Of a DNA stretch of 60,554 nt, positions 22,993 to 31,823 are shown in pieces. The notes under the pieces were generated by a model. The model saw only the letters and a program-made list of their open reading frames with translations. It did no database searches and was not told where the DNA came from. The stretch's first letter is position 1. Each line of letters begins with the position of its first letter. The stretch covers positions 1-60,554 of the forward strand of contig DXBP01000040.1 in the NCBI GenBank assembly GCA_019116445.1, written 5' to 3'. The translations under genes were made by a program, and so were the position numbers. The stretch is from Candidatus Gemmiger excrementigallinarum. Lineage in GTDB: Bacteria; Bacillota; Clostridia; Oscillospirales; Ruminococcaceae.

Positions 22993-25548
22993 ATGTCCAA
23001 TCCAGTCAACAATCCCAACCCGCATTTTCGCGCACAGGTGCTGCGCCGCACGCTGATTCTCATTGCCATTTTTCTGATTTTCTTCTTTGGCGTTCTGATT
23101 TATCAGCTTTATGCGCTGCAGCTTCGTGACGCAGAGCTCTACCGTACCGAGGCGGTCACCCAGCAAATGCAGGATACGGAACTGCCTGCCACCCGCGGCT
23201 CCATCTACAGTGCCAATGGCAAACTGCTGGCCAAGAGCAACACGGTGTGGAATATCATCGCCAATCCGCTGCAATCGCAGAAGAATGGCGCCACGACTGC
23301 CCAGCTGCAGACGGCGGCGGAGGAAATTGCCTCGCTGCTCAACGACGGTACCACGGCTGAGAGCATCTTCAATATTCTGACGGCCACCAATGCCAACGGC
23401 GAGTTGTATGAATACCGTGTGGTCGCCAAGGGTGTGGAAAAACCGGTGGCGGATGCCATCATCGAATATTCCATGAATTATCGTACCGATCCGCCGGCGG
23501 GGGAAACGCAGGGGTATCGCATTGTGGTGCTTTCCACCGAGCAGACCTCCACGCGCAACTATCCCTACGGGGCGTTTCTGTCGTCGGTACTGGGTTTTTG
23601 CAACGCGGACGGTTCCGGTGCTTATGGCCTGGAAAAATCCTATGACGACGTGCTCTCCGGTACGCCGGGACGCAGTATTGCCGAAACCAATGTCAACGGG
23701 GAAGTGCTGGCCAACGCCGAGGCGGATGTTTATCCTGCTATCGACGGCAATAATCTCAATCTGACCATCGATGAAAATGTACAGTCCATTGTGGAAGAAT
23801 ACCTGACGGAAGCAATGGAAACTTTCAGCGTGCATGGCCGCGGCAGTGCCATCGTCATGAACGTAAAGACCGGCGCCATTCTGGCAATGGCCTCCATCGA
23901 ACAATTTGACCCCAACAGCCCGTACACGATTTACGACAGTAAGATGCAGGCAATCCTCGATAAAGAGGAACTTGACGAGGAGGATATCGACTGGCTCAAG
24001 AGCCGTTTGGGCGAAGATGAGGTGGCCGATATCATCGAAGACGGAAAAATCAGCCGGGAAACCACAACGGATGAAGAAGGCAACACGGTCAGCAGTGAAT
24101 ATACCCAATTGCAGGGTATGATGCGCGAAGCCCAGTGGAAGAATAAGAACATCACCGAGCTGTATATGCCCGGCTCGGTGTTCAAGTTGATCACGGCTTC
24201 GGCGGGCCTGGATTCCGGGATCATGACGGCCGGGCAGACTTTCTACTGCAGCGGCGAATTCACCGTAGATGCCGGCACAGTATGGGAACACACCTACCAC
24301 TGTGCCAACGATGCATCCCACGGCCTGTTGGATATGGCCGGCGCCTTGAACCACAGCTGCAACCTGTGGTTCATTCAGGCTGCGCAGACCCTGCAGCCCA
24401 CGGTGTTCTATGATTATATCCAGGCTTTTGGCTTTACCCAGACCACCGGCATTGACCTGCCCAACGAAACCCGCTGGACCAGTGTGTACAATGCCGAGCA
24501 GATGGCCCAGGTCGATACCAACCTGTACACGGCTGCTTTCGGCCAGAACGAAGCCATCACACCCATGCAGATGGCCACGGCGGTAGCGGCCATTGCCAAT
24601 GGCGGCTATCTGGTTACGCCCTATGTAGTGGATTCCATCACCGACAGCGATGGCAACGTGGTGCAAAAAACCGAAACCAATATCCGCCGGCAGGTGATTT
24701 CGGAAGAAGTCAGCGAGCAGATCCTTGCCATGATGGAAACCAGTGTGGACCCCAACAGCCAGACTTCCGATGGAACCCATTCCAATAAAAATGCCTACGT
24801 GGCGGGCTACCGCATCGGCGGCAAATCCGGTACAGCGGAACGCACCGACCGGGAACTGCGCTACGATGGCGACTATTACAAGACCATGAGCTTTGCCGCG
24901 GTGCTGCCGGTGGATGATCCCGAAATCGAAGTGTTCGTGGTGCTGGACGACCCCCGCTGGCTGCGCGACTACGCCAGTGAGGTGGTAGCCCCGGTGGTGG
25001 GCAACATTATCAGTGAGGTGGCGCCATATCTCGGCATTGAGCAGGACCCCGACTATAATCCCACCGGCACGGTTACCGTGCAGACCTGCCTTGACTATAC
25101 CTGGACCAATGCGCAGGTGACGCTGAACCAGCTGGGCCTGAAGCACAAGCTGATTGGTGAGAGCGGTACCATTGTGTACCAGTATCCCTACGGCGGCAGC
25201 AAGGTGCCGGCAGGTTCCACGATCTATCTTTACACCCAGAGCGACCAGGACGCTATGACCACGGTACCGGATGTGCTGGGCAAGAGCGGCAGCTTTGCGG
25301 AGCAGATGCTCCGTGCCGCCAATCTCAACGTGCAGTTTGAAGGGGACAGCGGTGGTAAAGTGGTGGCGCAAAGTGTGGAAGCCAACGCCAGCACCGCTTA
25401 CGGAACCATCATCACGCTGACGATGGATTCTTCCGGTACTACTGACACGGCCACTGAAACAACCGAAGTTCCTTCTGATGAATCTGCTTCCGCTGCTGCA
25501 TCTGGTTCGCAGGATGCAGCGCAGAGCGACAGCCAGGCGGCGGAATGA
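22993..25548 (+). CDS. Class B penicillin-binding protein with PASTA domains (SpoVD/FtsI-type)
   Basis: An 851-residue septal transpeptidase. One N-terminal membrane helix (about 20-38), the PBP dimerisation region, then the transpeptidase domain with SxxK at Ser395 (PGSVFKL), SxN at Ser455 (HSCN) and KSGT at Lys611. Two PASTA-like domains follow: about 695-755, and 756-820 (TVPDVLGKSG...). The C-terminal tail is Ser/Thr/Glu-rich. PASTA domains place it with SpoVD or Firmicutes PBP2b-type proteins; division or sporulation use cannot be told from sequence. The protein is longer than usual (about 650-750), partly from acidic insertions at residues about 315-370. Confidence 0.92.
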   Translation: MSNPVNNPNPHFRAQVLRRTLILIAIFLIFFFGVLIYQLYALQLRDAELYRTEAVTQQMQDTELPATRGSIYSANGKLLAKSNTVWNIIANPLQSQKNGATTAQLQTAAEEIASLLNDGTTAESIFNILTATNANGELYEYRVVAKGVEKPVADAIIEYSMNYRTDPPAGETQGYRIVVLSTEQTSTRNYPYGAFLSSVLGFCNADGSGAYGLEKSYDDVLSGTPGRSIAETNVNGEVLANAEADVYPAIDGNNLNLTIDENVQSIVEEYLTEAMETFSVHGRGSAIVMNVKTGAILAMASIEQFDPNSPYTIYDSKMQAILDKEELDEEDIDWLKSRLGEDEVADIIEDGKISRETTTDEEGNTVSSEYTQLQGMMREAQWKNKNITELYMPGSVFKLITASAGLDSGIMTAGQTFYCSGEFTVDAGTVWEHTYHCANDASHGLLDMAGALNHSCNLWFIQAAQTLQPTVFYDYIQAFGFTQTTGIDLPNETRWTSVYNAEQMAQVDTNLYTAAFGQNEAITPMQMATAVAAIANGGYLVTPYVVDSITDSDGNVVQKTETNIRRQVISEEVSEQILAMMETSVDPNSQTSDGTHSNKNAYVAGYRIGGKSGTAERTDRELRYDGDYYKTMSFAAVLPVDDPEIEVFVVLDDPRWLRDYASEVVAPVVGNIISEVAPYLGIEQDPDYNPTGTVTVQTCLDYTWTNAQVTLNQLGLKHKLIGESGTIVYQYPYGGSKVPAGSTIYLYTQSDQDAMTTVPDVLGKSGSFAEQMLRAANLNVQFEGDSGGKVVAQSVEANASTAYGTIITLTMDSSGTTDTATETTEVPSDESASAAASGSQDAAQSDSQAAE

Positions 25549-25592
25549 CGCTGCCGAATATGATATTATTGAAAAGATAAGGAGGCATCTTT

Positions 25593-26954
25593 ATGCAACC
25601 GATTCCCGCAAACGAACTGCTTGCAGGGCTGACACTGGCGGAGCCCGTTTCCATTCACGCTGTTGTGACCGACAGCCGTAAGGTTGAACCTGGCTGCGTG
25701 TTTGTCTGTTTCCCGGGGGAACGGGTGGACGGCCACAACTTTGCAGCCGGTGCGTATCAGAACGGCGCTGCCTATATCATTGCCAATCACCCGGTGGAAG
25801 GCGTTCCGGCAGAGCGCACGGTAGTGGTGCCCGACAGTGCCCTGGCCATGGTGCGCATGGCGTCCAATTACCGTATGCTGTTCAGCCCGCGTATCATCGG
25901 CGTGACCGGCAGTGTGGGTAAGACCACCACCAAGGAATTCTGCTATGCGGTACTCTCGGCCTTTGGCAATACCCTCAAGACAGAAGGCAACCAGAATAAT
26001 GATATTGGCGTGCCCAATACGCTGTTCCGCCTGGAAAATGCCACCGAGTACGCAGTGGTGGAAATGGGAATGGATCACGCCGGGGAGATCGAGCGGCTGA
26101 CCCGCTGCGTGCGGCCCTCAGCAGGCATCATCACCATGATCGGCGTTTCGCACCTGGAAAATCTCGGCACCCGGGAGAATATACTGAAAGCAAAGATGGA
26201 AATTTGCGCAGGACTGCCCGATGGCGCACCGCTGGTGCTCAATGCCGATAATGACCTTCTGCCCACGGCCCAGGTGCCCGCGCGGCTGCGCGCTGTCTGG
26301 TTCGGTATGGAAAATGAGGCGGATGTCCGTGCTGAAAATGTTGAAACCGGGGCGCAGGGCACGACCTTTACGCTGGTGGACCGCGAGTACGGCCGTTTTT
26401 CGGTTTCCATCCCCACGGCAGGGCTGCACACGGTATATGATGCACTGTCGGCCTATGCGGCGGCTACGCGGCTGGGACTGGACCCGGCAACCTGCGCTGC
26501 GGCATTGTCCCGTTACCAGACCACCGGTATGCGGCAGCATATCGTGGAAAAGGGCGGTGTGACCGTGATCGAAGACTGCTATAATGCCAGCCCTGACAGC
26601 ATGAAAGCGGCAATCTCGGTGCTCAAGGCGCTGCCGAACCAGCGCAAGATTGCACTGCTGGGCGATATGCTGGAACTGGGTGATGCCAGCGAGGAAGGGC
26701 ATCGCCACACCGGCGAGTTGGTTGCCGATGCCGGCATTGATGTGCTGGTCGCCTATGGGCCGCGCAGCGCTGCCATGGCGCAGGCTGCACAGGCCCGGGG
26801 CGTAACAACTGTGCATTGCCAAAATGCCCAAGAGGTGCTACAATGTTTACAGCAATTTGTACAGCCCGGTGATGCGCTGCTGGCCAAAGCCAGCCATGCC
26901 ATGAAACTGGAAGATCTGTTGCAGGATTACTACGCTGGATTGCCACAAGCGTGA
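25593..26954 (+). CDS. murF: UDP-MurNAc-tripeptide:D-alanyl-D-alanine ligase
   Basis: A 453-residue Mur ligase that adds D-Ala-D-Ala to the muropeptide precursor. GVTGSVGKTTTKEFCYAVL (about 108-126) is the ATP-binding loop; EGNQNNDIGVPNTLFRLE is the Mur ligase motif; VIEDCYNASPDSMKAAI is the MurF-specific stretch. AAGGAGG precedes the ATG. It follows spoVD directly, where murE would be expected between them. Confidence 0.96.
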   Translation: MQPIPANELLAGLTLAEPVSIHAVVTDSRKVEPGCVFVCFPGERVDGHNFAAGAYQNGAAYIIANHPVEGVPAERTVVVPDSALAMVRMASNYRMLFSPRIIGVTGSVGKTTTKEFCYAVLSAFGNTLKTEGNQNNDIGVPNTLFRLENATEYAVVEMGMDHAGEIERLTRCVRPSAGIITMIGVSHLENLGTRENILKAKMEICAGLPDGAPLVLNADNDLLPTAQVPARLRAVWFGMENEADVRAENVETGAQGTTFTLVDREYGRFSVSIPTAGLHTVYDALSAYAAATRLGLDPATCAAALSRYQTTGMRQHIVEKGGVTVIEDCYNASPDSMKAAISVLKALPNQRKIALLGDMLELGDASEEGHRHTGELVADAGIDVLVAYGPRSAAMAQAAQARGVTTVHCQNAQEVLQCLQQFVQPGDALLAKASHAMKLEDLLQDYYAGLPQA

Positions 26955-27009
26955 CGGCCTTGGATGCAGTCGCGCCGAGAAAAGATGAGTTTTTTGGAGG
27001 AATGACTGC

Positions 27010-28023
27010 ATGGAGCAAACTGTCTCCTATATGTTGGCCGCTGCGGCGGTAGGCGGCTTCGTTATCACGGCAGTGACCTGCCGGCTGCTGATTCCGGCTT
27101 TGCACCGGCTGCATTTTGGCCAGACCATCCGTGAGGAAGGCCCTACCTGGCACAACAAAAAAAGCGGAACCCCCACGATGGGCGGTTTGAGCTTTATCTT
27201 TGGAATTCTGCTGACCCTCGGGCTGGTCTGGGGGATGTTCCAGGGCAAAGCGCCTGATGTACTTGGCCCCCAGCAGCTTGCCGCGGGCATGATGGTACTG
27301 TTCCTGGCGTTCGGTTCCGGTCTGATCGGTTTTCTGGATGACTTCATCAAGGTCATCAAACACCGCAACCTCGGTCTGACCGCCCTGCAGAAAATCGTAT
27401 TGCAGGTGGCAGTAACCGTTGGCTTTATGGTGGGATTGCATGCACTGGGCCTGCTCTCCACCGAAGTCATGCTGCCTGTAGCCGGTGCGGTGGACTTCGG
27501 GATCCTGTTTTATCCCATCGCGTTTTTTGGCATCATCTTCCTGGTGAATGCCGTAAACCTGACGGATGGTCTGGATGGTTTGTGCACCGGTGTGACTTTT
27601 GTGTCCATGCTGGGGTATCTTCTGGCAGGCAGTCTGTTGGGTTTTGTGCACGTATCTCTCATTGCGGCCGCCACGGCAGGCGCCTGCGCCGGTTTCCTGA
27701 TCTGGAATTTCTACCCGGCAAAAGTGTTTATGGGGGATACCGGCAGTATGTTCTTTGGCGGTCTGGTTACGGCGCTGGCCTTTATCATGGATCGCCCTGA
27801 GTTGGTTCTTTTCTTTGGCCTTGTGTATATCTGGGATGCCATTACCGTGGTCATCCAGCGTGTCTATTTCAAGCTCACGCATGGCAAGCGCATTTTCCGA
27901 ATGACGCCGATCCACCATGCGTTTGAAATGCGCGGCTGGCGCGAGGTCAAGATTGATGGATTTTTTGCCCTGATCGCTGCCGTTGGTGTGGCGCTGGGCA
28001 TCCTGTATATCTGTCTTGTCTAA
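27010..28023 (+). CDS. mraY: Phospho-MurNAc-pentapeptide translocase
   Basis: A 337-residue polytopic membrane enzyme that makes lipid I from UDP-MurNAc-pentapeptide and undecaprenyl phosphate. Visible: HNKKSGTPTMGGLSFI, FLDDFIKVIKHRNLGLTALQK (the catalytic Asp pair), NAVNLTDGLDGL, FMGDTGSMFFGG and MTPIHHAFEM (HHH-type motif). Ten membrane segments are expected. GGAGG precedes the ATG. Confidence 0.96.
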   Translation: MEQTVSYMLAAAAVGGFVITAVTCRLLIPALHRLHFGQTIREEGPTWHNKKSGTPTMGGLSFIFGILLTLGLVWGMFQGKAPDVLGPQQLAAGMMVLFLAFGSGLIGFLDDFIKVIKHRNLGLTALQKIVLQVAVTVGFMVGLHALGLLSTEVMLPVAGAVDFGILFYPIAFFGIIFLVNAVNLTDGLDGLCTGVTFVSMLGYLLAGSLLGFVHVSLIAAATAGACAGFLIWNFYPAKVFMGDTGSMFFGGLVTALAFIMDRPELVLFFGLVYIWDAITVVIQRVYFKLTHGKRIFRMTPIHHAFEMRGWREVKIDGFFALIAAVGVALGILYICLV

Positions 28024-28077
28024 CCCCGCTGCAGCGTGCGGCGTTTCCCGGTATGCCCCGAAAGGAGGGCCATTCCC

Positions 28078-29370
28078 TTGCAAAATACATCCCTCAGCCT
28101 TTTGGCCCTGATTCTTGACCGCTCGGTAGGCAATATCATCCGGATGCTGCGCGTGATTCGTCTGCCAAAGGCGGAGCGTGGTCCGGTTTCCTGGGGCTTC
28201 GTTGGTACATTGGCCGTTACGCTGGCTTATGGTTTGATCATGCTGTTTTCTGCCAGCTACTCCAGCGGCTACGCCAAGTACGGTGACATTTATCATTTCA
28301 TCAAGCCGCAGGCGATTGTTGCAGTGGTTGGATTTGCCGCCATGCTGTTTATGTCGCGTATCAATTACCGTGCGTTGCGGTACATGAACGAAACCTTCTA
28401 TTTTGTAACCCTTGTGCTGTTGGTTGTGGCACTGTTCATGCCCAGTGATAGCAACGGTTGCTATCGCTGGGTGTATTTCCCGGGTGGTATGTCGCTGCAG
28501 CCGTCGGAAATGGCGAAATTCGCTATCATTCTGGGTACGGCGGATGCGCTGGACAAACGTAAAAATCAAATCAAAAATCCGATTTACGGGATCATTCTCC
28601 CGGCTTTGCCCTTGATACCGGTTCTGATCCTGCTGCGCCTGGAACCACACAACTCCGCTATGCTGCTCATGTGTGCGATTTTTGCCACTATGTTGCTCTG
28701 CGCAGGCGGCGGTGGTGTATGGCTGTTTGCGGCCGGAGGCGTTGGTGCTGCGGGCGGTCTGGCTTTCTATAACTATCTGCAGTCCAGCGGCGGTTACGCT
28801 GCGGAACGTCTGGGCGGTGTGTGGGGTCTTACCCCCACCGATACAGCCAATATGCTGTGGCAGACCCGTCAAAGTGTATATGCTATCTGCTCCGGCGGGC
28901 TGTTTGGCGTGGGCATCGGCAACAGCGTCCAGAAGCACCAGTGGCTGCCTTATGCCGAAAACGACTTTATTTTTTCCGTTGTGTGCGAAGAACTGGGCTT
29001 TGTTGGCGCTCTGGCACTGATTTTGCTGTTTGCGGCTATCATCGTGCAGGGAATCTTTATTGCTTTGAACGCACCGGATTTCTTTGGCACGATGCTGGGC
29101 GTCGGCATTACCGCACAGGTGGCATGGCAGGTGTTCTGCCACATCGGTGTGGCGACGGCTCTGCTGCCCAATACCGGTATCAGTCTGCCGTTCTTCTCTT
29201 CCGGTGGTACCAGCTTGCTGCTTCTGCTGGGAGAGATGGGTGTCTTGCTCAGTATCTCCAGAGCCGGAAACGCCAGAATGGCAGCCCGGCAAAAGGAACA
29301 TCAGGCGGAGATCGACCGTAAACTGGGGCGTGTTCCGCGTCGCCCTGTATATCGCCGCCAGGGCACCTGA
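28078..29370 (+). CDS. ftsW: FtsW/SpoVE-type SEDS peptidoglycan glycosyltransferase
   Basis: A 430-residue SEDS-family polymerase with about ten membrane segments. Family stretches: LFSASYSSGYAKYGDIYHFIKPQ, SNGCYRWVYFPGGMSLQPSEMAKFAIIL (QPSE motif), YAENDFIFSVVCEELGFVGAL and LPNTGISLPFFSSGGTSLL. I choose TTG at 28078 because AAAGGAGGG lies eight bases upstream; the GTG at 28036 has no such site. Murd is missing between mraY and this gene. It probably works with the upstream class B PBP. Confidence 0.93.
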   Translation: MQNTSLSLLALILDRSVGNIIRMLRVIRLPKAERGPVSWGFVGTLAVTLAYGLIMLFSASYSSGYAKYGDIYHFIKPQAIVAVVGFAAMLFMSRINYRALRYMNETFYFVTLVLLVVALFMPSDSNGCYRWVYFPGGMSLQPSEMAKFAIILGTADALDKRKNQIKNPIYGIILPALPLIPVLILLRLEPHNSAMLLMCAIFATMLLCAGGGGVWLFAAGGVGAAGGLAFYNYLQSSGGYAAERLGGVWGLTPTDTANMLWQTRQSVYAICSGGLFGVGIGNSVQKHQWLPYAENDFIFSVVCEELGFVGALALILLFAAIIVQGIFIALNAPDFFGTMLGVGITAQVAWQVFCHIGVATALLPNTGISLPFFSSGGTSLLLLLGEMGVLLSISRAGNARMAARQKEHQAEIDRKLGRVPRRPVYRRQGT

Positions 29371-29405
29371 TGGCGATTACATAGGCAAAGAAAAGGGGAG
29401 AGCGT

Positions 29406-30521
29406 ATGCGTGTTTTGATTGCTGCCGGCGGAACAGCCGGTCATATCAACCCGGCCCTGGCCATAGCGGGGGCCTTGAAAGCGGCAGACCCTGCGGCGGA
29501 AATCCATTTTGCGGGTCGCCGCGAAGGTATGGAGTATGGCCTTGTGACCAAAGCAGGGTATCCGTTCCATCATATTGAAATCAACGGATTTCAGCGTCAT
29601 CTGAACGCTGAGAACATCGTGCGCAATGTTGTAGCTATATGGCATCTGGCGTTATCCGGACCGCGCACACAGAAAATTCTGAATGAGGTACAGCCGGACC
29701 TTGTCATTGGCTGCGGCGGATATGTCAGCGGTCCCATCGTGCGTGCGGCGGCCAAGCGCGGGATCAAAACGGCCATTCATGAGCAGAACGCATTCCCCGG
29801 TGTGACCAACAAACTGCTCGCCAAAGACGTGGATCTGGTGCTTGCGGCCAGCGCCGACGCGGTGGAAAAACTGGGGGCACCGGATAAGACTTTTGTGGTA
29901 GGCAATCCGGTCCGTCCGGAAGTTCTTACTGCGGACCGTGCAGCAGCGCGCCAGAAACTGGAAGCAGGGGATCGCACCGTTATTCTGAGTTTTGGCGGCA
30001 GCCTGGGCGCGGACCGCATCAATGAAGTGGTAGCGGATCTCTGTGTATGGGAAAAACAGCAGGGCGCTAACGTGTTGCACCTGCACGCTACCGGTAAACG
30101 GGGGGTGATCCTGTTTAATCGCCTGGAGCGGGAAAAAGGATTTGAACCGGGTCCCAATCTGGTCGTTACCCCGTATATCAACAATATGCCGCAGCTGTTG
30201 GCGGCGGCAGACCTTGTTATTGCGCGCTCCGGTGCGCTGACGCTGGCGGAGTTGGAGGCTGTGGGCCGCGCTTCGGTATTGATTCCCAGTCCTAACGTAG
30301 CAGAAAACCACCAGTATTATAATGCCCTTGAGCTGGAGAAGGCCGGGGCTGCTGTGGTGATTGAGGAAAAGAATCTGACCGGTGAAAAGCTCATTGAAAC
30401 GGTACAAAAATTGCTCGGCACGCCGGGTAAACTGGCAGAGATGGGCACCAATGCCAAGAAGCTGGGCAACCCCCGCAGCCTTGAACTCATCACAGAAAAG
30501 CTGATGAACCTTGTAAAGTGA
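29406..30521 (+). CDS. murG: UDP-GlcNAc:lipid I GlcNAc transferase
   Basis: A 371-residue peripheral GT-B enzyme that turns lipid I into lipid II. The N-terminal glycine-rich loop AAGGTAGHINPALAIA, GCGGYVSGPIVRAA and HEQNAFPGVTNKLLAKDVD are MurG hallmarks. The C-terminal domain has LSFGGSLGADRINEVV, RSGALTLAELEAVGRASVLIP and ENHQYYNALELEKAGAA. GGGGAG precedes the ATG. Confidence 0.96.
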   Translation: MRVLIAAGGTAGHINPALAIAGALKAADPAAEIHFAGRREGMEYGLVTKAGYPFHHIEINGFQRHLNAENIVRNVVAIWHLALSGPRTQKILNEVQPDLVIGCGGYVSGPIVRAAAKRGIKTAIHEQNAFPGVTNKLLAKDVDLVLAASADAVEKLGAPDKTFVVGNPVRPEVLTADRAAARQKLEAGDRTVILSFGGSLGADRINEVVADLCVWEKQQGANVLHLHATGKRGVILFNRLEREKGFEPGPNLVVTPYINNMPQLLAAADLVIARSGALTLAELEAVGRASVLIPSPNVAENHQYYNALELEKAGAAVVIEEKNLTGEKLIETVQKLLGTPGKLAEMGTNAKKLGNPRSLELITEKLMNLVK

Positions 30522-30565
30522 AGAAACTTTACTTCTAGCAATCTTCCAGGAAAGGAGCCACCCGT

Positions 30566-31765
30566 ATGGACCGCGACCAGCGCAGCCGCCAGCAAAAGTC
30601 CCGGGGCGGCTCCTTTTCACATCCCGCGCCGAAACGCAGCCTGAGCAGCCGCATGGGGCTGCAAAAGCAGCCGACCCAGGCGAGAGGCAACGCAGCCAGG
30701 CGTCCGGGACCGGCTCCCAATCCGCAAGGGCGCCCGTCACCCGGTGTTGCACCGCGACGGGCACAGCCGCAGTTGAATCCTCAAAAGGCGGGCTATACGC
30801 CGGGCGCTCCACGCCGTCAGCGGCGTGTGACCCAGGCAGAGCTGCTTCGCCGCCGTAATCGTCGCCGGGCCCTGGGCATATTGGGCGTGTTGGCGGTATT
30901 GGCATTAGGGGCGATCATTTCGGTCAATTTGTTGTTTAAGGTTACGGCTTTCCGAGTAGAAACCTTTGATCGGACAACTCCGGCCGATACAGGAATCTAT
31001 ACTGAAGACGAAATTGTTGCGGCGCTGTCCATTGAGCAGGGAACCAATCTGTTTGGCTTTTCTACAACGGAAAAAACACAGCAGCTGCAGTCCCAGTTCC
31101 CGTATCTTGATAATGTACAGGTGGATGTACAACTGCCCGGTACGGTGGTCATCAAGGTTCAGCCGGCTACCGAGCACTTTGCCTGTATGTATTCCGGCGG
31201 ATGGGTGGTGCTCAGCGATACGCTGAAAATTTTGCGCAGCGATATTTCCCAGCCGACGGGACTTACGGTGCTCACCTGTAAATTGCCGGCAGATTTTGCC
31301 CCTACCCCCGGGCAGTTTGTGGTTCCGGTCAGTTACAACTCTCTGTTGGAAGGGGAAACCGCCACTGCAGAGGCTGCGCAGGCAACCGCTACGGAAGTTC
31401 TGATGCAAATTCTGGATGAGCTGGAAACCGAAGGCATGGGCGATGGCGTAACGGTGATCGACATTTCGGACCTGAGCAATCTTAAGTTTACCTATCAGGA
31501 TCGCATTGAGGTATTGCTGGGGAACAGCAATCGCCTGGACTACAAAATTCGCCTGGCTTCTGTGGCGATTCTGGACCCGGACAAAGGACTTTCTGCCAGT
31601 GACAAGGGCACACTGGATGTCAGTTACCAACAGACGGATGGAGAGATCAAGGGCTACTTTGCGTCGGATGAACCGGACCCGACGCCCACCCCGGAACCGG
31701 CTGACAGCGACGGTGAAGATACAGAGCAGAACGATGATTCTGCTTCCTCAGGCACCGAAGAATAA
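30566..31765 (+). CDS. divIB: Cell division protein DivIB/FtsQ
   Basis: A 399-residue bitopic protein. Residues 1-105 are an unusually long basic, Pro/Gln-rich cytoplasmic tail; the membrane helix is about 107-128 (LGILGVLAVLALGAIISVNLLF). The POTRA domain follows (TAFRVETFDR..., EDEIVAALSIEQGTNLFGF), then the beta domain. The tail after residue 365 is acidic with Pro/Thr (DPTPTPEPADSDGED). DivIB acts with FtsL and DivIC in the septal complex. It is the last gene of the cluster; ftsA and ftsZ do not follow. Confidence 0.9.
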   Translation: MDRDQRSRQQKSRGGSFSHPAPKRSLSSRMGLQKQPTQARGNAARRPGPAPNPQGRPSPGVAPRRAQPQLNPQKAGYTPGAPRRQRRVTQAELLRRRNRRRALGILGVLAVLALGAIISVNLLFKVTAFRVETFDRTTPADTGIYTEDEIVAALSIEQGTNLFGFSTTEKTQQLQSQFPYLDNVQVDVQLPGTVVIKVQPATEHFACMYSGGWVVLSDTLKILRSDISQPTGLTVLTCKLPADFAPTPGQFVVPVSYNSLLEGETATAEAAQATATEVLMQILDELETEGMGDGVTVIDISDLSNLKFTYQDRIEVLLGNSNRLDYKIRLASVAILDPDKGLSASDKGTLDVSYQQTDGEIKGYFASDEPDPTPTPEPADSDGEDTEQNDDSASSGTEE

Positions 31766-31770
31766 AACAA

Positions 31771-31804
31771 AAATCCCGTGGAACGGATTCGTTCCACGGG
31801 ATTT
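31771..31804. terminator. Bidirectional terminator between divIB and purB
   Basis: A perfect 14-bp stem AAATCCCGTGGAAC/GTTCCACGGGATTT with a six-base loop, A-rich on one side and T-rich on the other. It serves the two convergent operons. Confidence 0.93.
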
Positions 31805-31823
31805 CTCTTTATCTGTCAGAAGA

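Noticed and set aside
22896-23129. 77-codon gene in the ftsL-spoVD gap
   Set aside because: It runs over the double hairpin and into spoVD in another frame with no ribosome site or recognisable product.
22960-25371. 803-codon minus-strand frame opposite spoVD
   Set aside because: Antisense shadow of a gene with all transpeptidase motifs; no ribosome site or family motif.
26623-29301. 892-codon minus-strand frame opposite murF, mraY and ftsW
   Set aside because: Antisense shadow across three membrane or ligase genes; composition is Gln/His/Arg-rich with no recognisable domain.
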